DNA of 64,000 nt, from NCBI GenBank assembly GCA_965249045.1, contig OZ252213.1, positions 124,001-188,000 of the forward strand. Direction: 5' to 3'. This document shows positions 53,274 through 62,514 of the stretch, in pieces. Positions within the stretch are counted from its first letter, which is position 1; every line of letters starts with the position of its first letter. The notes beneath the pieces are model-generated. The model worked only from the letters and a program-made list of their open reading frames with translations, was not told the origin of the DNA and did not search any database. The DNA comes from Nemesobacter sp965249045. GTDB lineage: Bacteria; Desulfobacterota_D; UBA1144; Nemesobacterales; Nemesobacteraceae. A program made the translations under genes and the position numbers.

Positions 53274-53346
53274 GGCGGTTTCGACTAATTGGCAAGGTCG
53301 CCTGACTTTAAATCAGGAAATATGGGTTCAAATCCCATAACCGCTA
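53274..53346 (+). tRNA. tRNA with anticodon UUA (ochre-suppressor type)
   Basis: A full cloverleaf: acceptor GGCGGTT/AACCGCT (first pair G-U), D arm GAC/GTC with GG in the loop, anticodon stem CCTGA/TCAGG with loop CTTTAAA, variable AAAT, T arm ATGGG/CCCAT with loop TTCAAAT, discriminator A. Loop positions 34-36 are TTA (53308-53310), so it would read UAA and, by U34 wobble, UAG. One base (A36 to U) separates it from a tRNA-Lys(UUU) loop. CCA is not encoded. It sits at the left edge of the ApeA/Qat cluster. Confidence 0.8.
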
Positions 53347-53348
53347 CA

Positions 53349-53395
53349 ACTTGACGTAATCCTAACCGATGACGGCATCCGACGTCAAGTATTTT
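53349..53395 (+). terminator. possible terminator after the tRNA
   Basis: ACTTGACGT (53349-53357) and ACGTCAAGT (53382-53390) are perfect inverted repeats with a 24-base loop, followed by ATTTTT. A second hairpin, CACACCA/TGGTGTG, is at 53425-53444. Confidence 0.45.
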
Positions 53396-53568
53396 TCCCG
53401 ATGCAACATATTGCAGTACGAGAACACACCATCTGTTTGGTGTGAGGGGATGGTTTTGAAATAAAAAAGCGATGTAGATTCTCTCATTTTTCTAAGGTTT
53501 CGCGCCAAGTGTGAGATTAACGAGAACAAAATGTCGAGACAACATATTTTGTGAAAGGAGGCAACTTG

Positions 53569-55086
53569 ATGAATCAATTAATAGATCACCTAGAGAAATC
53601 ACCGCTCGTAGGAATGTTCATATTTCCATCGGGAAAACAAGTTCAGGGAATGATTAATCTTGCTGAACCGGAAAGTCAGCTTAGAGTGTGGTGGAATGAT
53701 GAAGAATCCAACTTGGCCGATGAGCTTTCATCTACCACTAAATTTATTAGGGGATTTTTAAGCGAAAATAACGGATTGAAAGTTTCGTTAATCAACTGCA
53801 TATGGGGGCATTCATTTCTTCCGTTCACTCCGGACTGGGGCGGAGAAAAATCAAGTCATTTCTACCAAAGCAGTTTTTCCTTTGATTATGCCGTTTTTGG
53901 TCGCGAATACATCTCGTACGATAAAGATACGATAGACGAAATAACATTCATCATGGATGACGCAAAATTTTTCTTTAACGATCCCGATATGTTTAGCGCA
54001 ACAGTACCGGAGGATCCTCTTTTTACGGCAGACACTGTAATGGGCAAGGTTTTCGCCATCGCAAGCAGAGAGACCAACGGTCTATTTGTAGATAGCGAAG
54101 TCTCCATAGTCTTGCGGTTTGAAGAAGCCGTTGCTTTTGAGAACGCTGTCTTCAGAGCCTTCCGGGTCCTGCGCTTTTTCGAGTTCTTGGTGGGTCGTCC
54201 ACAAAACCTCGTAAAATTTCTGGTCCGCAAATCGGACCCGAAATCCCCTTCGGACAAATGGCCTCTTCAAGTATACGGGAGAAAGTTCCCTAAGCATGAT
54301 AGATCCAAAGATAACCGGAGAATTGGCGTTCTCATGAATGCTGTTCAAAACCCGGAGAAATTCTCAGAGTTGCTTAAAAGGTGGCTAGACAGGGACGAAG
54401 CTTGGCGCGAAGCACGAGGCAGGTTCTTCTCCTCTTGCCTTACAAAGCAGCACTACGATGAAGACCGCTTGGTCGCGGCCGCAAATGTATTTGATCTTTT
54501 ACCGCACGGAGCATTCCCCAATGGGAACGAAGTTGATTTGCCGGGAGGTTGCAAAGAAGCCGTCGAGAAATGCAAAAAGACCTTAAAGAAATTACTACAA
54601 AAAGAATATTCTGAGCGGTGGGACCATGCTTCAAACACACTCAGTCGTGTCCTGAAAGACAGTCGTCTAAAAAGAAAAATCCGTTACATGGCCGAGAAGG
54701 TAATAGCAGAATTTGGAGAGGAAGAGATATCGAAAATTACGGAGATAACGGATAAGGCGGTAGATTGTCGCAATCATTATGTGCATGGTTCACCCATCAG
54801 CTTCGATCCTAAAAAAGAAAGGAAATTCCTGACAGCCACTTTAGAATTCATATTTGTCGCTTCGGACCTGATTAAAGCAGGATGGGATATAAAAGCATGG
54901 TATAAAACCGGTAGTCAATCCTACACAATACCTGAAAAGTCCGATATACAGGCTATGAAAACCCACAATGCTATAAAACAGGCATCTGGTCATCAGCTTT
55001 TTCAATATCTTGGAGACTTCCATATGTGGCGAAAAGGATGGATTATTGGACCTCCTGACGATTCGGAGAGACTATGTTTTCCGTGA
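53569..55086 (+). CDS. apeA: ApeA-like HEPN anti-phage protein
   Basis: A 505-residue protein from ATG 53569 with AAAGGAGG 7 bases upstream. Its N-terminal half is the ApeA-NTD-like region (VGMFIFPSGKQVQGMINLAE, WWNDEESNLA). The C-terminal third is an Apea-like HEPN domain with AVDCRNHYVHGSPISF (R401, H406; the R-x4-H RNase motif). ApeA is a known single-gene defence that cuts RNA to abort infection. It lies immediately upstream of the Qat genes. Confidence 0.8.
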   Translation: MNQLIDHLEKSPLVGMFIFPSGKQVQGMINLAEPESQLRVWWNDEESNLADELSSTTKFIRGFLSENNGLKVSLINCIWGHSFLPFTPDWGGEKSSHFYQSSFSFDYAVFGREYISYDKDTIDEITFIMDDAKFFFNDPDMFSATVPEDPLFTADTVMGKVFAIASRETNGLFVDSEVSIVLRFEEAVAFENAVFRAFRVLRFFEFLVGRPQNLVKFLVRKSDPKSPSDKWPLQVYGRKFPKHDRSKDNRRIGVLMNAVQNPEKFSELLKRWLDRDEAWREARGRFFSSCLTKQHYDEDRLVAAANVFDLLPHGAFPNGNEVDLPGGCKEAVEKCKKTLKKLLQKEYSERWDHASNTLSRVLKDSRLKRKIRYMAEKVIAEFGEEEISKITEITDKAVDCRNHYVHGSPISFDPKKERKFLTATLEFIFVASDLIKAGWDIKAWYKTGSQSYTIPEKSDIQAMKTHNAIKQASGHQLFQYLGDFHMWRKGWIIGPPDDSERLCFP

Positions 55087-55173
55087 TAGAAACTATTTCG
55101 TTTCTTGATTCTAACTCTTTGATGAAATCGAATCCTAGTTTCCGAATTACTAAAGGCAAGGTGAAATGCCAAG

Positions 55174-57135
55174 ATGGCCAAAACTAAAAATCCACATCAG
55201 AAACCGCACAATCAAGGAAATCTTACGGTCATTCCTGATAACGAGACAGCTGTTGACCTCCTCTACTACGAAGCCGTTGTCGGAACGATCCGGAACCTGA
55301 TCAATAGCACCAGCGATGAACCGCTGACCATCGGTATCCACGGAGATTGGGGAGCGGGGAAATCCAGCATTCTGGCTATGCTGGAAAAAGCCTTCTCCTC
55401 GGATGATCAAACCCTGTGTATTAGGTTCAATGGTTGGCTCTTCCAAGGATTTGAGGATACGAAATCGGTACTCCTTGAAACTATATTGGAAGATCTAAAA
55501 GCCAGAAATGCTTCGGAGGGAGTAGTAGAAAAGACGAAGCAACTGCTGAAACGCGTAAACTGGATGAAAGTCGCGCGCAGGACGGGCGGACTAGCTTTCA
55601 ATGTGGCAACGGGTCTGCCAAGCCCCGATCAAGTCAATGACATGATTCAATTTGTTAAAGACCGTGTTGCTGAAGGAACAAAAATTGATGGAACGAACAT
55701 TGATGGATTTGTAGCGGAAGCGGAGAACTATTTTAAAGATGCAGAACCCGATTCCATTACCTCGCATATCCATGCGTTCAGAAAAGAATTTACTGAGCTT
55801 CTCAAGGAAGCAGATGTGAAACGTCTAGTCGTGGTCGTTGACGATCTGGATCGATGCCTTCCAGAAACGGCTATCGAGACACTTGAAGCGATCCGCCTTT
55901 TCCTTTTTGTACCGGGTGTAACCTTCGTGATCGCCGCTGATGAGGCAATGATCGAATACGCGGTCAACAAACATTTCCCCGATCTACCGCCTTCCAAGGG
56001 CCTATCTTCATACGCACGAAATTACCTCGAAAAACTTATCCAAGTCCCATTTCGTCTGCCTCCGCTAGGATATGTCGAGACGCGTACTTTTATCACTCTG
56101 CTGATTACCGAAACGTATCTTCCAAAAGACGATCGGAATTTCATAAAGCTCGTTGAACTCGCCCGTGAAGTTCTGCGTCGTCCTTGGGGTGGAGACGACT
56201 TCACCCGCGAGAAAATCAACGAAGTCTTAGATGAGGTTCCCGACGAGATAGAGGGTGCTCTGCAAATCGCCGATCAGATCGCGCCCCTCCTGACAGACGG
56301 GTCGCGGGGAAATCCGAGACAGATCAAACGCTTCCTAAACACAATGAGCTTGCGACTCGCAATCGCTCAACAAAGAGGCATTCAAGACGATATCAAGATG
56401 CCGGTTCTTGCCAAACTGATGTTGGCGGAAAGATTTGAAACCAGCCTATTTTCCCGCATTGAGAGGGAAGCTACCGAAAGTGGGGAATCTTCACTGGTCA
56501 AAGATTTGGAAGATTTCGTCCGAGCAGAATCTGAAGTTTCGCAGAAGAAAACAAAGAATCTCAATTCCGAAAAGGCGGACCCAGATTCCCCTGATGAAGA
56601 TATTAGAAACAACGAGTGGGCTCGTCGATGGGCAAAATTAGAACCCAAACTTGCAGAACATGACCTACGTCCGTATTTGTTCATCTCCCGGGACCAGAGG
56701 GCGGTTTTCAGTGCGTCATCATCTCTAGGACTGATGGAAGAATGGGTCGATAAGCTATATGGTTCCAGACTCGGAGCTCAAGCGGCAGCTGCCGAGATTG
56801 CTTCAATACAACCTGGCGAAGCCGAACGAGTTTTTAACGCGGTTGTCACTCGGGTTCGTGCGGAGAAAAACTACAAATCTAGACCCGGAGGTTTTTATGG
56901 TATCGCCGAACTATGTAAGGTACACAAGAACCTGCAAATACCGACAGTCGCACTTCTAGAGGACCTGCCCATCAAGAAACTAGGAGCATGGATAGTTACA
57001 GGCTGGAAAGAAGTTTTCACTGAGAAAGCCGCCAAAAACCGGTTTGATGACTTAGTTAGGAAGTGGGCGGCTCAGGAAGAAAACAATGGGCTTAAGCGCG
57101 CTGCGAGCTTAGCCTTAAAATCAAAGGAGAACTGA
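55174..57135 (+). CDS. qatA: QatA, KAP-family P-loop ATPase
   Basis: A 653-residue ATPase. Walker A is GDWGAGKS at 57-64; Walker B RLVVVVDDLDRCLPETAIE has D223-D226. The KAP fold is further shown by FVIAADEAMIEYAV and SYARNYLEKLIQVPFRLPPL. The next three genes are QatB, QatC and QatD homologues in the canonical order, so this is the ATPase of the QatABCD anti-phage system. Mechanism is still poorly known. Confidence 0.88.
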   Translation: MAKTKNPHQKPHNQGNLTVIPDNETAVDLLYYEAVVGTIRNLINSTSDEPLTIGIHGDWGAGKSSILAMLEKAFSSDDQTLCIRFNGWLFQGFEDTKSVLLETILEDLKARNASEGVVEKTKQLLKRVNWMKVARRTGGLAFNVATGLPSPDQVNDMIQFVKDRVAEGTKIDGTNIDGFVAEAENYFKDAEPDSITSHIHAFRKEFTELLKEADVKRLVVVVDDLDRCLPETAIETLEAIRLFLFVPGVTFVIAADEAMIEYAVNKHFPDLPPSKGLSSYARNYLEKLIQVPFRLPPLGYVETRTFITLLITETYLPKDDRNFIKLVELAREVLRRPWGGDDFTREKINEVLDEVPDEIEGALQIADQIAPLLTDGSRGNPRQIKRFLNTMSLRLAIAQQRGIQDDIKMPVLAKLMLAERFETSLFSRIEREATESGESSLVKDLEDFVRAESEVSQKKTKNLNSEKADPDSPDEDIRNNEWARRWAKLEPKLAEHDLRPYLFISRDQRAVFSASSSLGLMEEWVDKLYGSRLGAQAAAAEIASIQPGEAERVFNAVVTRVRAEKNYKSRPGGFYGIAELCKVHKNLQIPTVALLEDLPIKKLGAWIVTGWKEVFTEKAAKNRFDDLVRKWAAQEENNGLKRAASLALKSKEN

Positions 57136-57139
57136 AGAC

Positions 57140-58015
57140 ATGGGAACTTCTGGAACGTATGGCGGACCATCATCGTTAGAACCGCCCCATCTCGGCGGTG
57201 GAAATGAAGCTGACGACAGTTCACAAAATGGGAAGCCGGGAAGTGATGAACCCCTCCCCCCAGACAAGGAATCCGGTGATCCAAAGTCGGGTGAAAATCA
57301 AGGCCCTGAAACACAACCCTCGAAAGAGGCACAGGACTTGCCCAAGTTTAGCGTTCCTCGTACTAGATCAAGCTTCACCCGTTACATGAACAGCGGTGGA
57401 ATACACCATCTCGGAAAGGCCGTTAAAGGATATGTGGCTTCAAGCGGCGGAAGCGGCGGCACGGTCAGCCGAATGCCAAGCTCCACGACGCTGGCATCGA
57501 ATCTATCGCGTTTCGCTAACCGCATCGTCACCGAAGGCGTTGAACAAGCACTGGAAGAATTTGATCTGCAATCACTTGCGGATAGACCCGTCGCGGAAGT
57601 CCTTGAAGCTTTAGTCGATAAGATAGGGCCCGAAGGAGGAACCATTGATGAAGCGGTCGCACGTGACGCCATGATTGAGACGATCGCGGATTTCGTTTCT
57701 GAGGATTTAGATGACTTCGATCAACTCACTCAAGAACAACTCGGCGAGCTTATCGTTCAGGTCATTGCCAAATCGATCACGACAAAAGTCATTAATGAGA
57801 TTGGCACCAACAGCCTTTACGGCTCAGCTTCGGATGCAGATTTCCAGCAAGCCGAAAGCACCCTGGGAGATTACACGCTTGGGGCCGTTCGGGACGCTTT
57901 TCAGCAAGAGTTCTCTCTGGGAGAAACCATCTCTTCACAACAGGTCGATCATAAAGTAAAAGAGATATTTTCAAATACCTTTGAAATTCTGCAAGCAACG
58001 TTGGAGGACGAGTGA
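57140..58015 (+). CDS. qatB: QatB-like protein
   Basis: A 291-residue protein with a Gly/Ser/Pro-rich, disordered N-terminal 70 residues (SLEPPHLGGGNEADDSSQNG) and an acidic helical C-terminus (LADRPVAEVLEALVDKIG, MIETIADFVSEDLDDFDQL). It has no recognisable catalytic motif. Position between a KAP ATPase and a QueC-like protein, starting 4 bases after qatA, identifies it as QatB. Confidence 0.75.
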   Translation: MGTSGTYGGPSSLEPPHLGGGNEADDSSQNGKPGSDEPLPPDKESGDPKSGENQGPETQPSKEAQDLPKFSVPRTRSSFTRYMNSGGIHHLGKAVKGYVASSGGSGGTVSRMPSSTTLASNLSRFANRIVTEGVEQALEEFDLQSLADRPVAEVLEALVDKIGPEGGTIDEAVARDAMIETIADFVSEDLDDFDQLTQEQLGELIVQVIAKSITTKVINEIGTNSLYGSASDADFQQAESTLGDYTLGAVRDAFQQEFSLGETISSQQVDHKVKEIFSNTFEILQATLEDE

Positions 58016-59358
58016 TGAGTGTACGATTAAATTTTCATCTTCGAGAAAAGGGGGACATGTCTCCTTCAAAGTCAGAGGAAGATATCCGGGATGTGTATCT
58101 TGTCGGTCCCTACGGGGACCTAGATTTCGGGATCGGAACAGTGATCAGACAATTAAACCATCTGGGGATCAATCCGAGTGAAACGGCAATCGATCTGTTG
58201 ATTCTGGCCTTTGCCGTACACGTGGCCGACACCAGTATCAGCCGGAGATTGCCCTCTGACCGTTGGACGCGTCAAATCACACTAAGTGTATCGGTGAGCG
58301 GTGCCGAAAAATGGTCTGAATGCTCGCCTCTTCTGCAAAAGATGTTGAGTTTTCTGACCGGAGACCACTGGCGATTTGAATTCACCGACCGCCCGTCAGG
58401 CCTAGAAACCCTAAACAAGTCACCGGGAAGACTGAACCTCACGGATTTCAATTGCGTAACGCTCTTCTCCGGAGGGCTTGACAGCCTGATAGGAACGATC
58501 GATCTGCTGAAAAACGGTAAAAAACCAGTGCTTGTCTCCCACTATTGGGACGGGGGGTCATCCGCAGCCCAGAAAGTACTTCTGCAAAAACTACGGGAAG
58601 AATTTGGTGAAGAATCCTTTGCAACGGTTCGCGCAAGAATCGGGATTCGACGCTCGGATTTGTCCGCGGCGGGTTCCGAAAATACCCAAAGGGCTAGAAG
58701 CTTCCTTTTTTATTCCATGGCTACCATGGTTGTCAACGCCTTACCCGATGTCAGCGAAGTGCTGATCCCAGAAAACGGCCTGATCGCTCTCAATGTACCG
58801 ATGGACCCGTGGCGACTCGGTTCCCTTAGCACTAGGACGGCCCATCCGCATTTCATAGAGTACATGGCCGAACTCTCCACATTTATGGGTCTGGGAGTCG
58901 GGTTTCGAAATCCGTACGGATTCAAGACCAAGGGACAGATGGTTAAAGACTGCGAAGATAAAGACCTGCTGGAGCGTCTTGCCCCGCTTTCAATGTCGTG
59001 TTCGTCACCTGCTAAAGTACGCTGGACCGGGTCAAGCCCCATGCATTGCGGATACTGCGTACCATGCTTAATCCGCCGTGCAGCACTTCTCTATGGTTTG
59101 GAAAATCCGGACCGGACTGAGTATTCCGTCGAAGAACTTTCGGGGGAGAATTTTGACTCCAAAACCGCTAAAGGCAAAGACATAAGGTCATTCATATTCG
59201 CAACGAATCGGCTCCTAAAATCTCCGGGACTCGCGCGATTGTTCGTGAAGAAGCAGGGGCCACTCAAGACCGACCGACTTGAGGACTACGCAAACGTCTA
59301 CCTCCGAGGCATGAAAGAGGTCTCGGCAATTCTTTCCGAGGTTGAATCGAAACACTGA
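58015..59358 (+). CDS. qatC: QatC, QueC-like PP-loop protein
   Basis: A 447-residue protein starting at the ATG overlapping the qatB stop (TGATG). The PP-loop CVTLFSGGLDSLIGTID is at about 148-164, and zinc ligands are in MHCGYCVPCLIRRAAL (near 343), both as in QueC, the 7-cyano-7-deazaguanine synthase. QatC is thought to modify a base or an N-terminus in the defence system. The first 120 residues are an extension not present in QueC. Confidence 0.85.
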   Translation: MSVRLNFHLREKGDMSPSKSEEDIRDVYLVGPYGDLDFGIGTVIRQLNHLGINPSETAIDLLILAFAVHVADTSISRRLPSDRWTRQITLSVSVSGAEKWSECSPLLQKMLSFLTGDHWRFEFTDRPSGLETLNKSPGRLNLTDFNCVTLFSGGLDSLIGTIDLLKNGKKPVLVSHYWDGGSSAAQKVLLQKLREEFGEESFATVRARIGIRRSDLSAAGSENTQRARSFLFYSMATMVVNALPDVSEVLIPENGLIALNVPMDPWRLGSLSTRTAHPHFIEYMAELSTFMGLGVGFRNPYGFKTKGQMVKDCEDKDLLERLAPLSMSCSSPAKVRWTGSSPMHCGYCVPCLIRRAALLYGLENPDRTEYSVEELSGENFDSKTAKGKDIRSFIFATNRLLKSPGLARLFVKKQGPLKTDRLEDYANVYLRGMKEVSAILSEVESKH

Positions 59359-59362
59359 TCAG

Positions 59363-60121
59363 ATGAAACCACGTCCTGTAGACTTTCATTGCCATCTTGA
59401 TCTTCATGAAAATATGCGGGTAGCTTTCGAGCGGTGTGATCGGTTGGGATGTATCACGCTTGCGGTCACAATCACCCCCAAGGCGTTTGAAAAGAACCAA
59501 GAGTTTTCAAAGCAGACAAATCATGTCCATGCAGCATTAGGCCTTCATCCACAGCTCGTTGTGAAACGCGGTCACGAGATAGAGCTTTTCGAAGACCTGC
59601 TCCCGACAGCAAAGTTCGTCGGAGAGGTGGGACTAGATGCCAGCCGACAACACTATCCGTCGTTCAAACTGCAGAAGGAAATATTCACCCGTATCCTCAA
59701 TGCCTGCAGAAAACAAGGGTCGAAGGTAATTAGCGTTCATAGTGTGCGGTGCGGAAAACAGGTTCTTGACATGATCGAAGAGTCTGGAGTAAACACCAAT
59801 TGCTGCATAGTTCTACATTGGTTTTCAGCATCAAGATCACTTATCGAAAAAGCGGTCGAATTGAACTGTTTTTTCTCGATAAACGAGGCACTTGTGGGCA
59901 CATCGAATGGCCACAGCATACTGGAACTGGCGCCTATGGATCGGATCTTGACAGAGACGGACGCGCCATTTTTGCGCACAAACCGAGGAGTCGTTAAGGT
60001 CTGCGATGTTGGTCGTACAGTTGTCCTGATCGCTCGATTGCTCGGAGAACATCCAGAAGATGTAGCCAATAAAATTGAGAGGAGCGCCCAGGAGTTGCTC
60101 AGGCAAGTCGGTATGAAATAG
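59363..60121 (+). CDS. qatD: QatD, TatD-like metal-dependent hydrolase
   Basis: A 252-residue TatD-family protein from ATG 59363, 4 bases after qatC. The metal ligands are in VDFHCHLDLHENM, FVGEVGLDASRQHY, VISVHSVRCG and ILTETDAPFLRTNRG. Together these build the amidohydrolase site of a DNase/phosphoesterase. It is the last gene of the qat operon. Confidence 0.87.
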   Translation: MKPRPVDFHCHLDLHENMRVAFERCDRLGCITLAVTITPKAFEKNQEFSKQTNHVHAALGLHPQLVVKRGHEIELFEDLLPTAKFVGEVGLDASRQHYPSFKLQKEIFTRILNACRKQGSKVISVHSVRCGKQVLDMIEESGVNTNCCIVLHWFSASRSLIEKAVELNCFFSINEALVGTSNGHSILELAPMDRILTETDAPFLRTNRGVVKVCDVGRTVVLIARLLGEHPEDVANKIERSAQELLRQVGMK

Positions 60122-60230
60122 TAATCAAGATGAGATAGCGAACCACTGACAATTTCTCCTTAAAAAAGTTAGAACATTTTCTGGGCAAAGTTCATCAAAC
60201 TTCTATTTTCTCTCTCACCATAGGATCAGA

Positions 60231-61340
60231 CTACCTATGTTCTCGGTTCATTTCGGACCGGACACTAATCAATTTGCGTGAAGACATAAACTTCAGCATG
60301 CAATATCGTATCAATCGTTCAAGGCCAGCAAACTTAGGAGCTTTTTTTAAAGTCTTGGCAAATTCTCTGTCCGCGGTTTCAACCACTAATTTATCTGATT
60401 GGAGATCGCTGTGATCTCTGGAAGGTCTTATCAATCTCCCAAAAGAAACTCCGCTATGAACATAATTACTACGTAGATCATACGCCGCACCAATATTCTT
60501 CTCTATATTCTCCGACTGAAAGTGAACAATTTTTTTCTCGGATTCTGCCATCACGTAAAATGAATCATCCAGTAAAGAACATAACGATTTTACAAAACTT
60601 CTCTTCACGATGGTAAGACGCTCGGATATTCGTTTTGCTATCTTATCCCCCTCTTCAATCTTATTTTCTATTATATGGAGGTCTTCAATAGTTCTTTGGT
60701 CAAGGATCTCTTCTTTTGAGTATGGAAAAAAACTTGAGATTATCTCCCCAGCAGTGATCAAATGTAGGTAAGCAACCTCTGGATCATGTTCTGCATTTTG
60801 TAGCGCTTGCATATAGAATTTGCAAGCAGCTTCTAATTTCGACCTAATCGTCTCATCAATAGTAGAGTCAGTGACGAAAACTCTCTCAATCGATGAAATC
60901 TGGCTAATTTCTAAGGGTACGGGAAAGCAGCTTCTTTCTTGGTGTGAGTTGAACGGTAATTCCGGATCGCAAATTCTGCTATATGCAGTAAGATCAGGAA
61001 TTTGATAGTATCCATTGGCTTCCACTAGACCATGGCAATCAAACCTTTTCCCAAATAAGACAGACAAATAGGCGCATATATTTTCCCCAGTGGGAGTGTA
61101 ATTCGGCACAATAATGCTAGGTCTCTCCTCTGACGGAATTTCAAATGTGATCATGAGTCCAGACCTAGATAAAGGGGTCTCCAGCATACGCGCAGTAGCG
61201 GATGAATCATAAACACTCGGCCAGGCATGAGTGATGACAAGTCCCTCGCCTTCATACCCACCCGTCATTCTACTGGTGGTTGAAATAAGTATTTTCTGGA
61301 CTGTTTTGTCTGGCTTTAGTTTATGGTTAGATTCCGCCAT
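60231..61340 (-). CDS. Apea-like HEPN protein
   Basis: A 369-residue protein from ATG 61340. The C-terminal region has AAYDLRSNYVHSGVSFGRLI with the R-x4-H HEPN motif, after helices AACKFYMQALQNAEHDPEVA, YLHLITAGEIISSFFPY that match the Apea-like domain. It is convergent with the qat operon. It could be a second RNase effector; it shares little sequence with the ApeA gene at 53569 outside the HEPN domain. Confidence 0.7.
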   Translation of the reverse strand: MAESNHKLKPDKTVQKILISTTSRMTGGYEGEGLVITHAWPSVYDSSATARMLETPLSRSGLMITFEIPSEERPSIIVPNYTPTGENICAYLSVLFGKRFDCHGLVEANGYYQIPDLTAYSRICDPELPFNSHQERSCFPVPLEISQISSIERVFVTDSTIDETIRSKLEAACKFYMQALQNAEHDPEVAYLHLITAGEIISSFFPYSKEEILDQRTIEDLHIIENKIEEGDKIAKRISERLTIVKRSFVKSLCSLLDDSFYVMAESEKKIVHFQSENIEKNIGAAYDLRSNYVHSGVSFGRLIRPSRDHSDLQSDKLVVETADREFAKTLKKAPKFAGLERLIRYCMLKFMSSRKLISVRSEMNREHR

Positions 61341-61424
61341 ACGACCTGACCACCTTAGCCGTATCAATGTAAATGAGACTGCGAAACATAGTACTCAAAA
61401 TTTTTCGCAAACCAAACCAAAAAC

Positions 61425-62493
61425 TCACGCAGCACCCACCCCGACCTCATCAATTATCCTCTCGACTCTCTTCTCCCACGTGTACTCGGCCGCGTCCGAG
61501 CGGGCACTCTCCGAAATCCGCGCGCAAAGCTCGGAATCACAGAGCACCAACCCAAGAGCCTCAATAAATTCCTCTGTATCATCTGGAGGCGTAACGACTG
61601 AATTTTCTCCCGGCGTAAGTATCTCAAGAACCAACGGAACCCCGGTCGCCACGATGGGCTTCTCGGCAGCCATGTATTCAAAAAGCTTAAGCGGAGAGGT
61701 AAACTCCCCGGCCTCCGTCCCGTCCCTTATGGTAACCCCGGACGAATAGGGCATGACCAGAACGTCCGAGGCAAGAAGGTAGGCCGACACTTCCCGCTGC
61801 GCGACGAACCCCTCCATCCTGAAATTTGCCGCTCCCGACTGCCTCGCCATCTCGCGCCAAAGCGCGTTGTCCCGCTCCCTGCCCCCGACGACGAGAAACT
61901 CAACCTCGGGCATTCGCGGCGCGGCGCGCACGAGGATGTCAAGCCCCCTGCCCCTGTAGGTGTTTCCGCAGTAACAGACTATTTTCCCGTCCAGAGGAAG
62001 GCCGAGACGCGGCCTGAGCGAAAAGATATCACATTCCCCTCAAACGCCTCCCGCTCGAAGCCGTTATGCGCAACGACGGGTTTTTGTCCGGCTATCCCGA
62101 GGCGGGAGTATATCCCTCGTAGCCCCTCTGAGTTAAAGGACATTCCGAGTAGACTCTTTGAACGGGAAAAAGAACCTATTATTCTCTCGGCTATCAGGTT
62201 AACTGGAGGGTGGTGGGCGTCGTAAACCGTCGGAATCCTGAGAACCCTTGCGGCGAACCAGGCAAAGATAAGATCCCTCGTAAGCGCAAAATCAAAATCA
62301 TTTTTTTCTTCCGACCGTAAAAGGCACTTAGAAGCCCGTGGAGCGACCGCCTAGCCGCTCCACCCGCAAGCGGGATGGAGGTGACGAGGAAAGGAGTCGT
62401 GATGCTGTAATATGAAAACAGCCTTTGTTTTTTAATCCGCCCGGGCAGAAGACACTCTACAGAAATCCCGAAGTTCGCCATCGCCTGGCACAT
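61425..62493 (-). pseudogene. group 1 glycosyltransferase with frameshifts
   Basis: Pieces of one GT-B enzyme in three frames: PAIHTLKMCQAMANFGISVE (N-terminal strand-helix), then after an A-run near 62303 FAWFAARVLRIPTVYDAHHP, then after a shift near 62035 LPLDGKIVCYCGNTYRGRGL, MPEVEFLVVGGRERDNALWR, DVLVMPYSSGVTIRDGTEAG and SPLKLFEYMAAEKPIVATGV. All key GT-B motifs are intact in the pieces. The N-terminal region directly follows the nucleotidyltransferase stop (TAA) in the same frame. A copy of the last third is at 42905..43275. Confidence 0.8.
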
Positions 62494-62514
62494 TTTGAGC
62501 GTGTGGATGGCGGG

